A DNA stretch of 64,000 nt, taken from Myxocyprinus asiaticus (lineage: Eukaryota; Chordata; Actinopteri; Cypriniformes; Catostomidae). Every line of letters starts with the position of its first letter. Position 1 is the first letter of the stretch. Of the stretch, positions 1 to 13,648 are shown in pieces. The stretch spans positions 36,537,501 to 36,601,500 of the forward strand of contig NC_059365.1 in assembly GCF_019703515.2 (NCBI RefSeq), read 5' to 3'. The notes under the pieces were generated by a model. The model was given only the letters and a program-made list of their open reading frames with translations. It was not told the origin of the DNA and did no database searches. The translations under genes and the position numbers were made by a program.

Positions 1-1360
1 ACTTCATTCACAGCTAGTGAGGATGGAGGAAGGATTTTAAATCTATCTAATTGTTGGAATAAGGTTAAAACTGATGCAGTTTTTGCTTCGAATAATAGTG
101 ACCAAAATATATTATCAGCTAAGTGTCGCCTCAGTGGTTGCCCATTAATTTGTATGTATTTTCCCGTCTTTTCCATTGGCTAAACCACACAGGGATAGCA
201 AATAATTTAGTAGCTTTAAACAGTGTTCAATGGCGTTTTGGACTGTAATATCATATAAAGTTCAGTTGTTCCTCAAGGGTTGGACTCAAGCTGCCATTAC
301 AGCATTTGACCCCTCATAAAGGCACACTTCTTCAAAAAGTGCTGCGGACCATGACATCATTTCCCTGTGTGGAGATCAGAGATGTGTGCGGCACAACTGC
401 TCCTCAGTGTCGAGTGGGCTCAGCTCTTTTTGCACGCTGAACTAATTGTGTCTCTGGTCTGAGAAGTTGTTTGTGGTTTCAAAGTCAGGTTAAAGCTCCC
501 TGGTTTAGACCACACTCTGACCACTGGAGGCAGAGGGGCAGCAAGCATGCTGGGAAGTGGGCTGGATGTTTGAAGTGGAGGTGTTAAAGAGCTTACAGGG
601 ATGAGGAATGGATGGGCCCAAGTCAAAGAACTTGTCGAGTTGGGTTTCAATCTCAGCTTCAATGTTCTAAACTAATCGTTTGCATTTTTGTGAGAGAGGT
701 TCATTTGGTCAAGGTGTCTTTCCAGACTTAATGACCACTTGCCAAGCATAAGAAAAGAACACTTGTGCCCCATTTCCACCAAAATGGTGCTGTGCTCAGC
801 CCTGGTATCTGTAAAATACAAGTATTCAATGTTTACTGTGCACTTTCTTGCATGGGAAACTCGTGAAATCGCACTTCTGTGGCACTTTCTGCAATGCTTG
901 TCTTGTGGAGGGCAAAGTGGCACTTGGCGCTGATGCTGAGCGAAACGTTGACGACTGACACTAGTCATGTGAAAGGTGCTTCAGAACCGGCCCTTGTTTC
1001 CAAATGTTGACTTTACTGACATTACTACAAAACCTGCCAACAAATAAACATAGTGCATCACAATCTTCATTTACGAGTCTAATGAGTTTTGAGAACATAT
1101 TTTAATTTTCGTAGCAATACAGAATAAAGAACTTGTTATATCAGGCATTTCCAATGTAGACTGCTTTAATGATTACAATGGGAGTGATCTAGTTTTATTT
1201 TGCGTGTATGCTGTTCCTGGTTTGAGACCAGCATTTTTAAGTGGACAGTGAAAAGCTAATTTTTCTGGTCCTAAAATCACCTTCTCTGAACATGGCCATT
1301 GAAACGTATCAATTAATTCTAACAAAATACTTTTTTTGCAATCAAAATAAACTACAAAAT
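1..1360. other. Unique-looking non-coding DNA
   Basis: I see no gene, tandem repeat or recognised transposon end here. Positions about 340-660 are more GC-balanced and of higher complexity than the AT-rich surroundings, and short open frames there have no recognisable domain. The stretch could be intergenic or intronic; a regulatory role cannot be judged without a second species. Confidence 0.5.
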
Positions 1361-1368
1361 GTCACTAT

Positions 1369-3161
1369 TAGGGCTGTCAATCGATAATTTTTTTTAGCAA
1401 ATTAATTACATGGTATGTTGTTACATTATTACATTATTGTGGCAGACTAGTAAAACATTGATAAGACAATACAAAAAGTGGCTTTAGAATCCAAAGTATT
1501 GTTTATTTCCATTCTATTGAACATAAGCCAATCATTGGCCAAGAGTTCACAGCTATCCATTTTGCAATGAAATTCACCAATCAGTCCAAGATTTATTATA
1601 AGGGCTTTTCTTAGGATGCGTCAATGTACACCTGCGTCAGATGGGCGCTTTTGGAGCGTCTCACTTTGGTTGTGTCGCGTCATAAACATACCATTTTTAG
1701 GTCACTGTGTCAAGTTAAATGTAGTTTGAAAACACATCTTGAGATCCCTGTGTTTTGATTTGCATTCCATGAAGCTCTGTTTGAACACAAGAACAAGTTC
1801 TCATCTTGTGGTGTCTGCTATCGGTAAGTTTGGTTTGTTCTCTGTATAAGCTGCACATTCCCTATACAGCTGAAGTTTCGCTTACTGCCCCCTGGAGAAA
1901 AAGGTGGTACTTCAAGCTTGAATTGCTCCAAAGGTAGGAATATCCCTTATTATGGTCCGGGGACATTATTAATTGCGTTCATTTTTTTAATATGTTATTT
2001 TCCATATAATTAATCACACTGAATTAATGAATTACAGTTTTTCTCAATCGGTTAGGCTCAATTCTTGAATATTAATAATTTTTTTCAAACAATAAGTCTT
2101 ATTCATTTAAGCAAATTGCACGTGTTTTGGCACATGTGTGCAAAAGAGTAAGTACAACTGTCTACAATTTGCACAATAACTAAATGCACATGGCTTGCTG
2201 ATCAAAACTGATGAGTTGATTCTCAGTGAAATTGTCATACTCTTCACAACTTCTAAGCACTCTTTCATCGTGTGAGCCATCACAAGCAAAATGATCCATT
2301 CAATTATCAAAAGCTGTCGGACATACAGTACATGTATGTTCCATAAATATCTATGACATGGAATGTTTGTGATGTCTGCTAAATCTCTGGCCAGACCAAC
2401 AAGAGTGACAGGATGTCCACCAAGAAGATGGGAACTTGTAGTGTTATGTACTCTGAGGAGGTACAATTTATTGTTTTTTACAGAACTACCTCAGGTTTTT
2501 TCATTGTTGCAGATTTGTTTTTTTGTTTTGTTTTTTTGCATGGATGTCATTCTGTTTACTATATATGAATTTACATGTAAGAAATGTTTAAAAATGGACA
2601 TGCAAATGTGAATTTTCTGTTTACATGTAACACATTGCTACGAAAATACATTTACTGTATACATACAAATGTGCATATCCTTTCTCTGTGTAATACAGTG
2701 CTGTACAGTATTGACTTTTCCCAGTAAGCTTTTACCTACTGTTTGAAATCGGTATCTAAAAAGCTCAGTGTGATACACAATAGCATTCAGCTAGACAAAA
2801 CTGACATTATTGTATATAGTACAGTAAGCAGTCAGTGTCAACAAAAAAGTAGAACAAAAATTTAATTTGTATATAACAAACATATCCAGGGTTGACTGCC
2901 ATGGTGAAAAAACATCTAAACATTTTGACCAGTACGGCTCGCACGATGACAAAAAAAAAACTTTTAATTTTGGTGGCATTGACCAATTTACTGACACAAT
3001 AACTAGGTTTTGAAGCATGAATTAAATGTTTTGGGTGAGTTACTATATTTTTCAGACATGCCATAGAGTTGTGATGTCCCAACATACAGTTTAGAGAATG
3101 TTAAGTCTGTTTCAAAAAATGAGCCAAAGCAGTTGAGGAAAACTGTAAATCGACAACCCTA
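1369..3161. mobile_element. hAT-like non-autonomous element, interrupted
   Basis: The left end TAGGGCTGTCAATCGAT at 1369 is matched in inverted form by ATCGACAACCCTA ending at 3161. The flanking octamers GTCACTAT (1361-1368) and GTTAGTAT (3162-3169) agree at 6 of 8 bases, as expected for an aged 8-bp hAT target duplication. Internal sequence near 2010-2030 (ATTAATCACACTGAATTAA) is typical of this family's subterminal region. A second element at 2035-3145 splits it close to its right end, so the original unit was only about 680 bp. No transposase is recognisable. Confidence 0.6.
2035..3145. mobile_element. Tc1/mariner-type MITE nested in the hAT-like element
   Basis: The left end CAGTTTTTCTCAATCGGTTA and right end GAGGAAAACTG form an imperfect inverted repeat that extends inward (AGGCTCA on the left, TGAGCCAAAG on the right). 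TA dinucleotides at 2033-2034 and 3146-3147 fit a Tc1/mariner TA target duplication. Removing it joins the two parts of the surrounding hAT-like element. Open frames inside do not resemble a transposase, so it is probably non-autonomous. Confidence 0.6.
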
Positions 3162-4373
3162 GTTAGTATATTACAGTTTTTATTTTCTTAACAGTGTGAA
3201 ATGGATTAATCACACTGTGAATTGGCAAGAGGATGTCGAAAGTTCGGCTGCTAAAACTGGTCTTTGTTTATCGAAATTTGAACCAGTGCCCCCAGTGGAC
3301 AACGCTGGAAGTGTTGTTGAAGTGAAATGTTCACAGGGTTGTGCCAAAAGCAAGTTGTATTTTTAGTTGTAAATGATGCAATTCAGTCAACAGGAATGTA
3401 TATTTATTAACTCTACCCCCTAACCCAAACCCCAACCCTAAGCCTAACCATCAGCAAAAATTTTATCTTAGAGTGAAATGCAACCTCTGTCTTGCTTTCA
3501 TTATTGATTATGTGAATGCGAATACTTCCTGGTTCCGACAAGACTAGAACCCATGTCTCAGATAGCTATTTTCCACTGACATGGTTCAGGTTCCTGGGCC
3601 AGTACGAATTCTCAAACTGTTCCACACGTTTCCACCGCAGAAAAGGCCGTTTGGGGGTGGAAAAACTGGCTCGGCACCGGCCCCAAAAGCTTGCTGGTCT
3701 CTACGCAGGAACCAATTACATCGGGGGCGGAGGGCATGATAATGTTTCATCACCAGGAAAATTTTTCCAAAACAACAACAGAAGTTACCATCTGCAGCAA
3801 GGAGTACTTCATTACTCTATAACAACAATAAAAAAAATACCACAAAAATGTCAGACATCAAAAGCTTTGGGGAAACATGGATGAAATGAGCACTCTGCTC
3901 GCAAAATTGCCTTTTACGGAGATCCGAGATAAATAGAGAGATCACAAAGGGGGGAAAAAAGAGTCTACGAGGAGATACAGCAAGAAATTATGCTTGCCGG
4001 TGTTTGTTGTCCTTTGCAGCTGATCTCAGTAAGTTATTACATTTACCAACTTTGTTAGCTTTCCATACACTCTTCTTGTCTTATTTTGTACATTGTTTTG
4101 TTCAGTAAGGGCTATCTGTTAAGTAAACCGGTGGGATTCTCAATCAAGGCATAAACATAACATTATATGCTATGGCAAAACTCTAAATATAATATAATCT
4201 ACTACACCAATTTTAATAAAGATTTCACTGTTACAGTTTATAGTACTAAGCAAGTTAAGCCCCATTAAAAAGTTCATACAAAATAATGTAATTTCGTTAC
4301 CTGTCATCTTGATCGTAGATGTCATCTCTGGCAATCTTGTGGAGCAACGTAATAACGTTGGGTTGCATTTTAC
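3162..4373. other. Non-coding DNA with a C-rich CCCTAA-like patch
   Basis: Positions 3414-3451 carry degenerate CCCTAA/CCCAAA-type words, and 3290-3310 has a CCCCCAGTGGACAA word like those in interspersed repeats elsewhere in the window, so 3240-3560 is probably an old repeat of unassigned family. An open frame at 3516-3884 has no domain and is not called as a gene. The remainder shows nothing specific. Confidence 0.4.
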
Positions 4374-4958
4374 TGTCACGTTTATGTGTTTTGGTTCATG
4401 TTTTTCATGTCTTTTATTTTCAAGTTTAGTTCCAGTTCATGTCATGTGATTTCCTGTTCCCTCATGTGTTCTTGTCTTGTGTATCCCCTGTTCATGTGTC
4501 TTGTTTTCATTGGTTCTTGTTTGATTACTTTGTTATTAGTCTTGTCTTTTCATTGGTTTAAGTTCATTTAGTCTTGTTATCTTGTTTATTAGTTCAGTCT
4601 TGTGATTGGTTGTCTTGTTTACTTGTTACCCATATCCTTGTATTTAAGCCCACATGTTGCCATTGTCTGGTGTTAGGTATTGTGAATGTAACTTTGTTGT
4701 TTTTGTCAAGTCAAGCCAGGTCAAGTCAAGTCAAGCCAGGTCTAGTTTCATGTCAAGTCAAGTAGTTTATGTTCATGTTTAGTTCATGTTTATAGTTAGT
4801 GTTTTTTGGGATTCCACATTTGTAAATAAAACTGCACTTGGGTTCATCATGTTATCGTCATCGTCTCTTCGTCTGCCTGTTGACAACATCAATACATTTA
4901 CTTTGTTTAAATATGTCCTCAAAAACAGAATTAAAAGCTGCACACAAACACTGTGACA
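4374..4958 (+). mobile_element. Solo-LTR-like unit
   Basis: The unit starts TGTCACG and ends GTGACA, a 6-bp inverted terminal pair of the TG...CA type used by LTR elements. It contains a TATA-like TATTTAAG near 4640 and a polyadenylation signal AATAAA near 4826, in the order expected for U3-R-U5. The middle is rich in TCTTGT and TCAAGTCAAG words (short-period repeats at about 4708-4762). No adjacent direct target duplication was found and no internal gag or pol lies nearby, so this is either a solo LTR or the end of another retroelement. Confidence 0.4.
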
Positions 4959-6567
4959 CACGTAACCTGTGACGTCACTGTTCGGATTTCAAGTCAGTAG
5001 AAAAGAATGGCAGAGGGAAATGTGATCACATTTGAATTGATGCCAAAATCTCTGATGGAAGATGATGCTTGTTTGTAATTGAAGCAGAATGGTTGATTTT
5101 TCAGGGTGCATGAACATTCGGAAGTAGCATGTTGATTTTTCAAGTTGGCCAATCAGCGCTGTCCAGACGTAATTTTCCTATTCCTGCAGCTCCAGATTGA
5201 TCAGTCACATGGCTTTTATGGCTCAGTTGATTGGCTCAAAGATTGTGCATTAACTCAGGCACCAGCACCCTGTCAGTGAAATGGGGCTTGGGTTAGAAGA
5301 ACGGAGAAAAAAAGTGCTGTAAGCAGGTTTGGCTGAACTCTGTACGACCACCTGCAGTCCTAAATTGGGCAATTAGAACAGCAGAGTGTTTTCTTATTGG
5401 GTAATGCTTGGTAGCGAGCTCAACTGTGCAAATCCACAGAGAGCCCACCACGTAGGCTGACACCCCCACCCCAAAACACAGGAAAACACGCTACTCTCTA
5501 CACCTCTCAATCAATCACTTCACCCTGTCACTCTCTAATCTCTCTCCTTCCCCGACTCTATCATCCCTCTTTCCTACATTCCTTTATTTCATTGACTGGA
5601 TCCCCAAAGCAGAATCCAGGTTCGGTAAATCCCCCCACCACCACCCCCCTCTTCTAATTAAGATTTCTCTCACCCCCTCTAACATGTTTTTTTTTTCTCT
5701 ACTGCTTCTCATCTCATCTCCCTTTCCAACCTCAGGCCCTCAACACAAGCTGAAAAGTTCTGCGGCTGACAAGAAATCAATGGCGTCTGGGTGTAGGGGC
5801 TCAGGTATCGGATTTCAGGTGGACCCAGTGGTGCCTGAGTGCAGGCCTGCTAGCGTGGTAACACTGTCCACAGCCGTTAGCCTCCTATGCCGGAGACGCA
5901 GAGTCTTTGGCTGCCGGATAAAAATGTCAAGCGCTAATAGGTTCCATTGTGATTAGCCAAGATGGAGTATACAAATCCTCAGCAGAAAACGTGTTAGAAA
6001 CAATCTTTACAAGGTCTCAGGGCCCCCCAACCACCACCACCATCTTCTGAGATTCTGCTAACCCTCTGAGCACCGGATGACTGTGGTCAATAAATAAATA
6101 TGTGAAAAACTTTGGATGAAAAAAAGTTTCAATTAAAAAAATGATAGCAGAAGCGGATAGCATGAGTAAAGAGTGCTGTCCAGTTGCTTTTAAAAAGGAA
6201 GGAATATGCATGAATTGATAGGGATGCTCGTTACCTGAGGATGCACCTATCTGCATCTCTCTGCAGTCACTAAAATACTGCAGGCAATGAGAGCGAGTTA
6301 CACTCGTATTCTTCAGCATTGCTTTCATCTCTTACACTGCCTACCTCCACTTCAGCGGCCGGACTATCACAAGTAATACAATCAGCTTTTCAAGAACATC
6401 TGTTCAAGAGCCCTTGTCTACAGTGTGTTGTACACATGAGACACTCTCTAAAGGAAAAAGAAATTGGGGTTTCGGTGCATTGTTAAATTTTGCAGTAATG
6501 CATCCTCTGTGAGATGCTAGAAATAAAAAAAGTGAAAAAGTTTAGAAACAGTTTGATACATTTTAAC
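4959..6567. other. Unique-looking non-coding DNA
   Basis: A pyrimidine-rich stretch with C runs occurs at 5460-5700. Two CCAAT/ATTGG words lie at about 5149 and 5230. No coding sequence is supported; the open frames at 5684-5956 and 6017-6328 lack any recognisable domain. Confidence 0.4.

Positions 6568-6615
<48 letters not shown>
6568..6615. repeat. (GATA)n microsatellite
   Basis: About twelve uninterrupted GATA units are read directly. Such tracts are common and length-variable in fish. Confidence 0.95.
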
Positions 6616-6616
<1 letters not shown>

Positions 6617-8056
6617 CCCATTTTTCAACAGTGACAAATTTCAAATAAAAAAACATGGGGTGTGGAATAATATTGCACTACAAAAAATAAATACATTTTC
6701 CAACTACAAGACGAACTTCAAGATAATTTTGCAAAATGGAAAACAACAACACAAGTCAACATAACAATCTAGTTTATTTATTTATAAATACTAAATACTA
6801 AAATGAATATGTGGTATTTTTCAAGGATGAATACAATTATAACTGAAAGTGAAAGTGCAGGAAAGAAATTGTTTTTCTTCTTTTTTTCTTATTGATTGAT
6901 GTTGTTGCATGCTAGAATTGAAAAGCAAAATAAACCCCAATTCTTTGTTTTTCATTTTTCCCCACTTTTTTCCCCTACATTTTTTTCCTTACAATGCAAC
7001 ATTACAGTTCAGATTCAAAGCTTAGTAATCCTTTTAAGAAAGGTCTGCCACATCTTGCAAATCATTAAAAATTTTAGCATTACATTCTGGATTTCAAATA
7101 TATTTATTTAGACATGTATATTTACTTTCCATGTATACTTAATGAATCACTGTTGCATTCAAATAGTAATCAAATCTCGAATTACTGTTTTATGAGATAG
7201 ACAAAATCCGCAACAAGTATAATTACTTGCTAATTATTTATGTCATAATAGCATAGAGTGGGCCCCTTGATCATGCAGTTATGAGTTTAATGTAAAGGTA
7301 ATAAAGAGACCGGGCATTAAATTGAACTTATAGTTAATAAACAGCTGGCCCCTGTGTATGCAACTGTCACTTAAAATTATTTGTGCTTTTCTTAATGCTT
7401 CCTGTTACCTCTCAAAAGCCCACAAGTGCTCTCCGTTCCTGCCCGGTCTAAATCAGCCCACTGTGGACAGTGCACAGACTTCTTATTAGAGTGGATGGGA
7501 ATGATTTGGAAACATGTTAACGGTCGTGCAATTGGGACAGACAGGAACATCACAGTGTTTATGTCAGTGTTGTCTAGGGTGGGGAGTGCAGATGAAGCCG
7601 ACTGTTCAGCAGGGAATGAGAGAGATTCAGAAGGCTTGAAAAGCTCATTAAAGCTGAGTAGAACTTGACTCTACAGCGCTGTGTTGATGCAAGCACCACG
7701 GGTCCGGTCAACAAGACATTACACTGCTGTTACATACACACACTCGCACTCAGCATGTATTTGTATGTCTGCTATAATGTGTATAATGTAAAGACAATAC
7801 TAAAATATTTGATGGTAATATATTTGTAATAAATGATAATAAACTATTAATAACAAGACATTGATTTAAATAAGTGATAACATTTTTGAAGTTATAAATA
7901 AAGATCTAAAATTAAACCAGTGTCATGCATATCAGTTATACTGGCATTTGTAGGGGCAGTTTGAGGTTCAGTTGTACATCTTGCCTTGGGAAATTGAAAT
8001 GTAAACTATGGGTCTCATTTATTACGAGCAGAATTTCTGAAGTCATTCATAAAACC

Positions 8057-8058
<2 letters not shown>
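6616..8058. other. Unique-looking non-coding DNA
   Basis: The stretch is AT-rich. A higher-complexity island lies at about 7390-7710. No transposon ends or tRNA-like boxes were found. Confidence 0.4.
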
Positions 8059-8133
<75 letters not shown>

Positions 8134-8136
8134 TTT
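8059..8136. repeat. (TA)n microsatellite
   Basis: Roughly 64 bp of pure TA are followed by interrupted TTATATATATTT. The poly-Tyr/Ile open frame across it is an artefact of the repeat. Confidence 0.95.
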
Positions 8137-9199
8137 ATAAAAGATGCCCAATGTCTTAACTCTTAGATAGTACAGACAGTATGAGCACATACATATTGCA
8201 CATATTGCCAATTTTTGGCTTCATAATTTTTTATTTTTATTTATTTATTTATTTATTTATTTTTTTGTACAATCATTTTACAATAATCAGTTTTCAAAAT
8301 AAATTTCAGCATATTCATTTCATTTATGTATTTATTTTTACCCTCCACTGAGACTGTGCATTCATTCTGAAACGCATATACATCCATTATTCTATGGTCT
8401 AAAAATATGAAGTGTGTTCTTCACACATCCACATATCATTATAAGAAAAACTGTGTCAGAGCACCTCATCTGTATGTCGGCTATCCTCCCAAAATCAAAT
8501 CACTCTGAATAACTTTTACAGCAAATTACAAAATCACAATGGACATCAATTAATGTCAGAAGCTGCGGTGAACCCTGAAAAACATTTTTATATTTACACT
8601 GACCTCTCGACCTCCTCCACCATCTTTTCCATAATCACCCAAGACCCACATTTCCTTTTCACTGTAGCCCACCATTCTTTACAAGCTTTTCTGCTTCTAA
8701 TGAATTTCCTGTCATGCAGCCTCAAAAATGTCAACACTCAATCACACAGTAATTGAATACTAAACCTGTCCAAATTTCTCTCTTTTTTCACAGACCCTGC
8801 CATTAGAACATTCTTTTGTTTGCAGCCTTGGAACTTTAAGCCATTCTTTATTGTTCATATGGTTTCGTAATGTATCCAACATCTGCGCAGGGAAGACAGG
8901 GGCCGTGAGTAAAGTGAAACCTTGTAAAAGTTGTTGAACATCCAGAGTTTGTTTCTATGTGGGGGCCATTTTAGACTTATCATATAGCGGGGACAACTCC
9001 CAGAGCAACTGGCCATACAGAAAGGTCTGAGAGAGGGCAAGAAAGAGCCGAGCTTTTATAGATTCACACAGACATGCTTTAAAAATGCAACGTGGTCCAA
9101 ATGATTGTATCATCAGGAAATGTAGGGAATGAAACAAAGTGAAACATATTAATTCTGAATAATGCCATAATGTCATTACATTTTCTTAAAACAATTATA
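8137..9199. other. Non-coding DNA with an ATTT tract
   Basis: A (TTTA)n tract occupies about 8227-8266. Positions 8540-9180 are moderately complex and unique-looking. No gene is supported. Confidence 0.4.
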
Positions 9200-9202
9200 A
9201 TA

Positions 9203-9242
<40 letters not shown>
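9200..9242. repeat. (AAT)n microsatellite
   Basis: About fourteen AAT units are seen, with small imperfections at both edges. Confidence 0.9.
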
Positions 9243-9243
<1 letters not shown>

Positions 9244-10828
9244 GAGTAGTAATAATAAACTCTGTTTCTATTTTATGCAATTGCCAGTTAAAATAAATGA
9301 GCACATTTGTAAATTAATATTGGGGCAGTTCACATGAATATTCAGACATTTTTGCAGTTTCTTGCAGTGCATTTTTCCAAATTTTCTACAATTACTACAT
9401 GCAGTTTATAACTTTCATTGAAAGACTATATAGAATATTTGTACTTTTAAAAATGTAAAATGTAATATTTATACATTTAAAATGTAACATTTAATATCTA
9501 TACAAAAAAAAAAAAGAAAAATTTTTTTACATTTGTCACAACACTGTCAGGATCATTTAAAATGAACTAGTGAAGGCAAAAAGGGTTATTAAAAATGGCT
9601 GACTATCAGTTACAGGACCAAAAAATATACAATTTCTCTTATACATCTATGTACATCTTAATATAAAAAATGTATGTTTGTGTAAAAAAAAATAAAAAAA
9701 AATCATCAACTACCCATTCAATTTGATGAAATTTAAGTTCGGATATACCTCGACACTCTCCATTTTACCCAAAGCTGAATGAAAAGCCATCTGAAGCAAT
9801 ATCAAGGGCAAAAAGTGCTAAAACATATGGCTTGATGTACATTATCTCTGCAAAATATATATTTGATTTATTAATTTATTTTCTACTTGGCCCTTTACTT
9901 TTCAGGGTGTGGTGGCTGTTTTCATCACCCAGGGGCTATTTCAGTGTGTGGTGGTGCTCCCCCCTCTTCCCGAGAGATGACTGAAGAATGGACTTGTTTG
10001 TGGACAGACTCATAAAGGCCCGTCCAGAGCTCCTTTTTTTATTTGGAGCGTGTGCGGCTGTCTGTGAAACCAGACCTGGTCCTCGGTGAGCACTTAACAC
10101 CTGTAATGAACAGTTGTGAGTCCTCACCCAGCAAGCGTGACCCCGTGACTCTGCTACAGCCCTGCGGCAGAACCCTGTCTCAGGGTCACACGCTTTCTAT
10201 TTTCCTTGGCCTCGGCTGGTCGTATCAGCTCAAGCTTTCAAGGAGAATCAATCACCAGGGGTGCTCACAAGCTATTCAATATGAACTAATTTGATTTGCC
10301 GTTATAAGGCTATAAATAACTGCCATAAAACAAGACTCTCACATTTACCAGGACAAATAGTACATTGTACATCCTTAATTGACTTGAGCTTTTTTATTTT
10401 TATTTCTCTCTTTCTTTTTTCTCGGAAACAATGCAGGCCATCTGCAGTCACCATTAACATTCCTTAACATTTTATTCCTGAGTGTCTTGACTAAAGCCTG
10501 GTGAACACTGCGATTTTAGCCACGATCAGTAGCTGCCCTGACTCACATGGTGCCCTAGGCGAGATCAGACATGAAACGCCCCCCACCAAACCCTACATAA
10601 AAGGTTATGTACCATATACCAATGTTTACTATTCAAATATCAACACAGGTTGTTTGGTGATTTGACTAACTTGGACTGTGCTGGTTTCCCAATGTACAAG
10701 CTATTCATAACTACTGTCAAGCTACACTTTTGGAAAAGTAGGTACTACAAACAACTAACAAAATGTGGCTTACATGAGGCTATTAAAGAACAAAATGGTT
10801 TTTAATAATATAACTAATAAACTGTAAT
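9243..10828. other. Non-coding DNA, possible hAT end
   Basis: The region is AT-rich to 9900, then a more complex island runs from 9900 to 10300. Positions 10541-10590 hold GGTGCCCTAGGCGAGATCAG followed by CGCCCCCC, a wording seen at ends of fish hAT elements, but no partner end was located. Confidence 0.35.
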
Positions 10829-11054
10829 CAGTAAAACTTTATAATAACTTTCATTAATAAATTATTAACAAACATTATATTATGTTATATCATTAGTTAA
10901 TGTATACAGTATTCAAATAGTTAGATATATGACATAATGCACTTGTTAATGTTCAGTAATTTGCATTAACTAATGATATGTTAAGCATTGTATGCAAATT
11001 CAAATATTTACAAATAATACAAATAATAATAATAAAAAAAACAAGAGACAATTG

Positions 11055-11058
<4 letters not shown>

Positions 11059-11110
<52 letters not shown>
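11059..11110. repeat. (TA)n microsatellite
   Basis: 52 bp of pure TA, about 230 bp inside the left end of the 3.3-kb element. Confidence 0.95.
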
Positions 11111-11112
<2 letters not shown>

Positions 11113-11280
11113 AAAATAATAATATTTTAATGTTTTTGTTTTTTTCCTGAAACTTGTTTACCAATATACTGTAGCTTCTGACTAACAAACACATGCTATT
11201 TTCTGCATCTTTCATTTTTGAGCAGGTTCGACAGGTCTTCAAATTTGAATGAATGTATGCCTATTGACAGAAACTGTCAT

Positions 11281-12689
11281 TTAAAGCTGCACTAGGTAAT
11301 ATATTCTGGTTAAGAATGAACAAATTGCTAAAATGTATTTTTGATCTCTTATTGGAAACAGTGTGTTGTCTGGTAGGGGTAATGCTTTTATGAATTCGAA
11401 CATTACTCGTGTGTTTACTGATCATGATCCGTTGTCAGGGGAAGTTACTGTGCAAGTTTACTAATATGTATGACCTCTGAAATTGACTTCTTGTACATAT
11501 TATTTTATGTTTGATAAAGTATATTTTATCCCAATTATTGCTCTTTTTATGTTTTAGTTTACAGTGTTATTAGGCCTACAGTTTCACTGCCGTGTTCATT
11601 TTTTCATTTTTTTGTTTTAGTCACAGTTTTAGTCTTTTGACAAAAAAATTTCCGTGAAAGTGTAGCATGTTTCTTATGGAAACCGCGTATTCACAACGCA
11701 AGTTACGCAACGCAGATTACGATTATTCTGACTAGCGCATCATTTAATTAAAGTTCACATGTTCATTTGTTTTGTTGTGCAGATGAAAATTGTTCCATAA
11801 ATGTTGTGGATATATTGATTAATCTCATGTATAAATAGGATGCCGTATTTAAGCGGTTAATTTTGCCGGTGTTAGCTCGTTCAGCTCATGCAGCTCAAGT
11901 GGAGAAATGCCCAACACACTGATTGATGGATTAAATGAATCCATATCTAATATCTTCTTCTTTTTACAGATTATCAAGATGTTTCTTCTTCTGTTTATAT
12001 CTTGCACTGTTAATATCTTGCAGAATAATTTTTATCGTCATATTTTTGTCAACAGTATGCTTTAATAAAATCATTTAATAATCTTCATGATGTGCCTTTT
12101 TCGTCTCATCTTTGATCAATCGTTGACGAAATCAAAAAAACCTTTCATCAACAAACGTTTTCATCATTGATTTTGTTGAGATTAATAATGCAAAAATAAC
12201 GAAGTCTTACATTGAACTCGAATCAGCAGTATCACGAGTTTCACCTCTTAAACTGATAATATAATACAATACAAACAATAATAGTCTATAAAACACTTAA
12301 ATAATCATATTAAAATATACTTGTAACTGGTGGTGATTCAGGAGAGTCCCCTGTTCTCTATGTAAAATCACTTTGAGTGTAGTAAATATGTAAATAAGAG
12401 TGTTGTTTATCTTCATCAAAGCAAGTAATATTTCATTTTTAAATGTTTAATCATATAACATAATAATATCAACATGAAAATAGCACATTATGACTCCGGC
12501 TCTAAATATCTTCCAGTCCTGATCACACACAGGCGATGTCCAGGTAACATCAAATCATGAGATTCATCCGCCAGAGCAGTAGTGTCGAAACACAACAGAC
12601 ATAAATTGTTCTTCCGCAAATTGCTTGCAATTTTAAATTTCAACCACAGACGTCGCTAGAGAGCACAAAGTTAAGTAGTGCAGCTTTAA
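11281..12689. mobile_element. TTAA-ended element nested in the 3.3-kb element
   Basis: The left end TTAAAGCTGCACTAGGTAA is matched in inverted form by TTAAGTAGTGCAGCTTTAA at the right. Both ends begin with TTAA, as left by piggyBac-type insertion. The interior (about 11590-12215) carries another repeat with words such as TTTTAGTCTTTTGACAAAA on the left and GACGAAATCAAAAAAACCTT on the right, an imperfect inverted pair, so this may be a third nesting level. No transposase is evident. Confidence 0.6.
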
Positions 12690-13589
12690 AATTAAGTCAA
12701 CAGTGGTTGAATTTTTTTGTGCCTGGGAGCACGCTGTCACTTTTTTTCATTGCCGAGATTCTGTAATCTCTGATTGGTGGATCCATGAATGGCCTCGCTT
12801 CAGGATTGTGGGTAGTGTAGTACTTCACTGGGAATTCAGCTGTTGCATTCATTTGTTGACCAAATCTCGCAACTCATGAGCACCTAACCGCTGCTTGTAA
12901 TAATCAAATAGTTTTTTCCTGATTTTGAAAGCATTGCTTCATGAATAAAAGCAGCTATTTCACTTGCTCGGACCAAGCAGGAGTAAATGATCTGCCACCA
13001 CAGTCCAGGAAAAAGAGGAAAAATTGAGAGGAGGCTAGCTCAATGACAAGTGTTTAATGTGAGCGGTGGGAAGAGATCTGTGGAGGTACTCACCCTAGCT
13101 GTCCGACCGGTGGACTGTCCAATGTTTCGACGTTGATGGGGGGAAGAGGAGTGCAGGTGTTGAATAGTACAACTGAAATGGATATTTTGGTAACTCCTAC
13201 AAAAGTAAAAGGCTAGTTATTTGGTAACACAGTCATTCGTTTAACATTGCTTTGATAAATTCACTTTATTTTCCTGTCTCTCTAAAAAATTGACTGATTT
13301 CTGGATTTATGGTGAAATTAATATTCTCTCTTTAAGGATACAGTATACTATATTTTTTTTATTGAGGCAATAAACACATTTTTGCTCCCAGAGTAAGTTA
13401 TTATTGTTGTGTTATTAATGTCTGTGTCAAGCAACTAAATTTAACAAACCACCCCTTACACAAACTTTTTTGCAGTTGCTCAAAGTCCAATGCCCATAAA
13501 GGCAAAAATAAAACATTTAAAATGTATGAATAGTTTCAACTTAGATTGGGTATTGAAAAAATATGAACAAATAATTAATAAATGATTTA

Positions 13590-13591
13590 TA

Positions 13592-13645
<54 letters not shown>
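13590..13645. repeat. (TA)n microsatellite
   Basis: About 56 bp of TA near the right arm of the 3.3-kb element. Confidence 0.95.

Positions 13646-13648
<3 letters not shown>

Noticed and set aside
2107..2466. 119-residue minus-strand frame as a transposase of the nested MITE
   Set aside because: No DDE, helix-turn-helix or other transposase pattern could be recognised.
3516..3884. 122-residue open frame
   Set aside because: Lies in probable old repeat sequence, low-complexity end, no domain.
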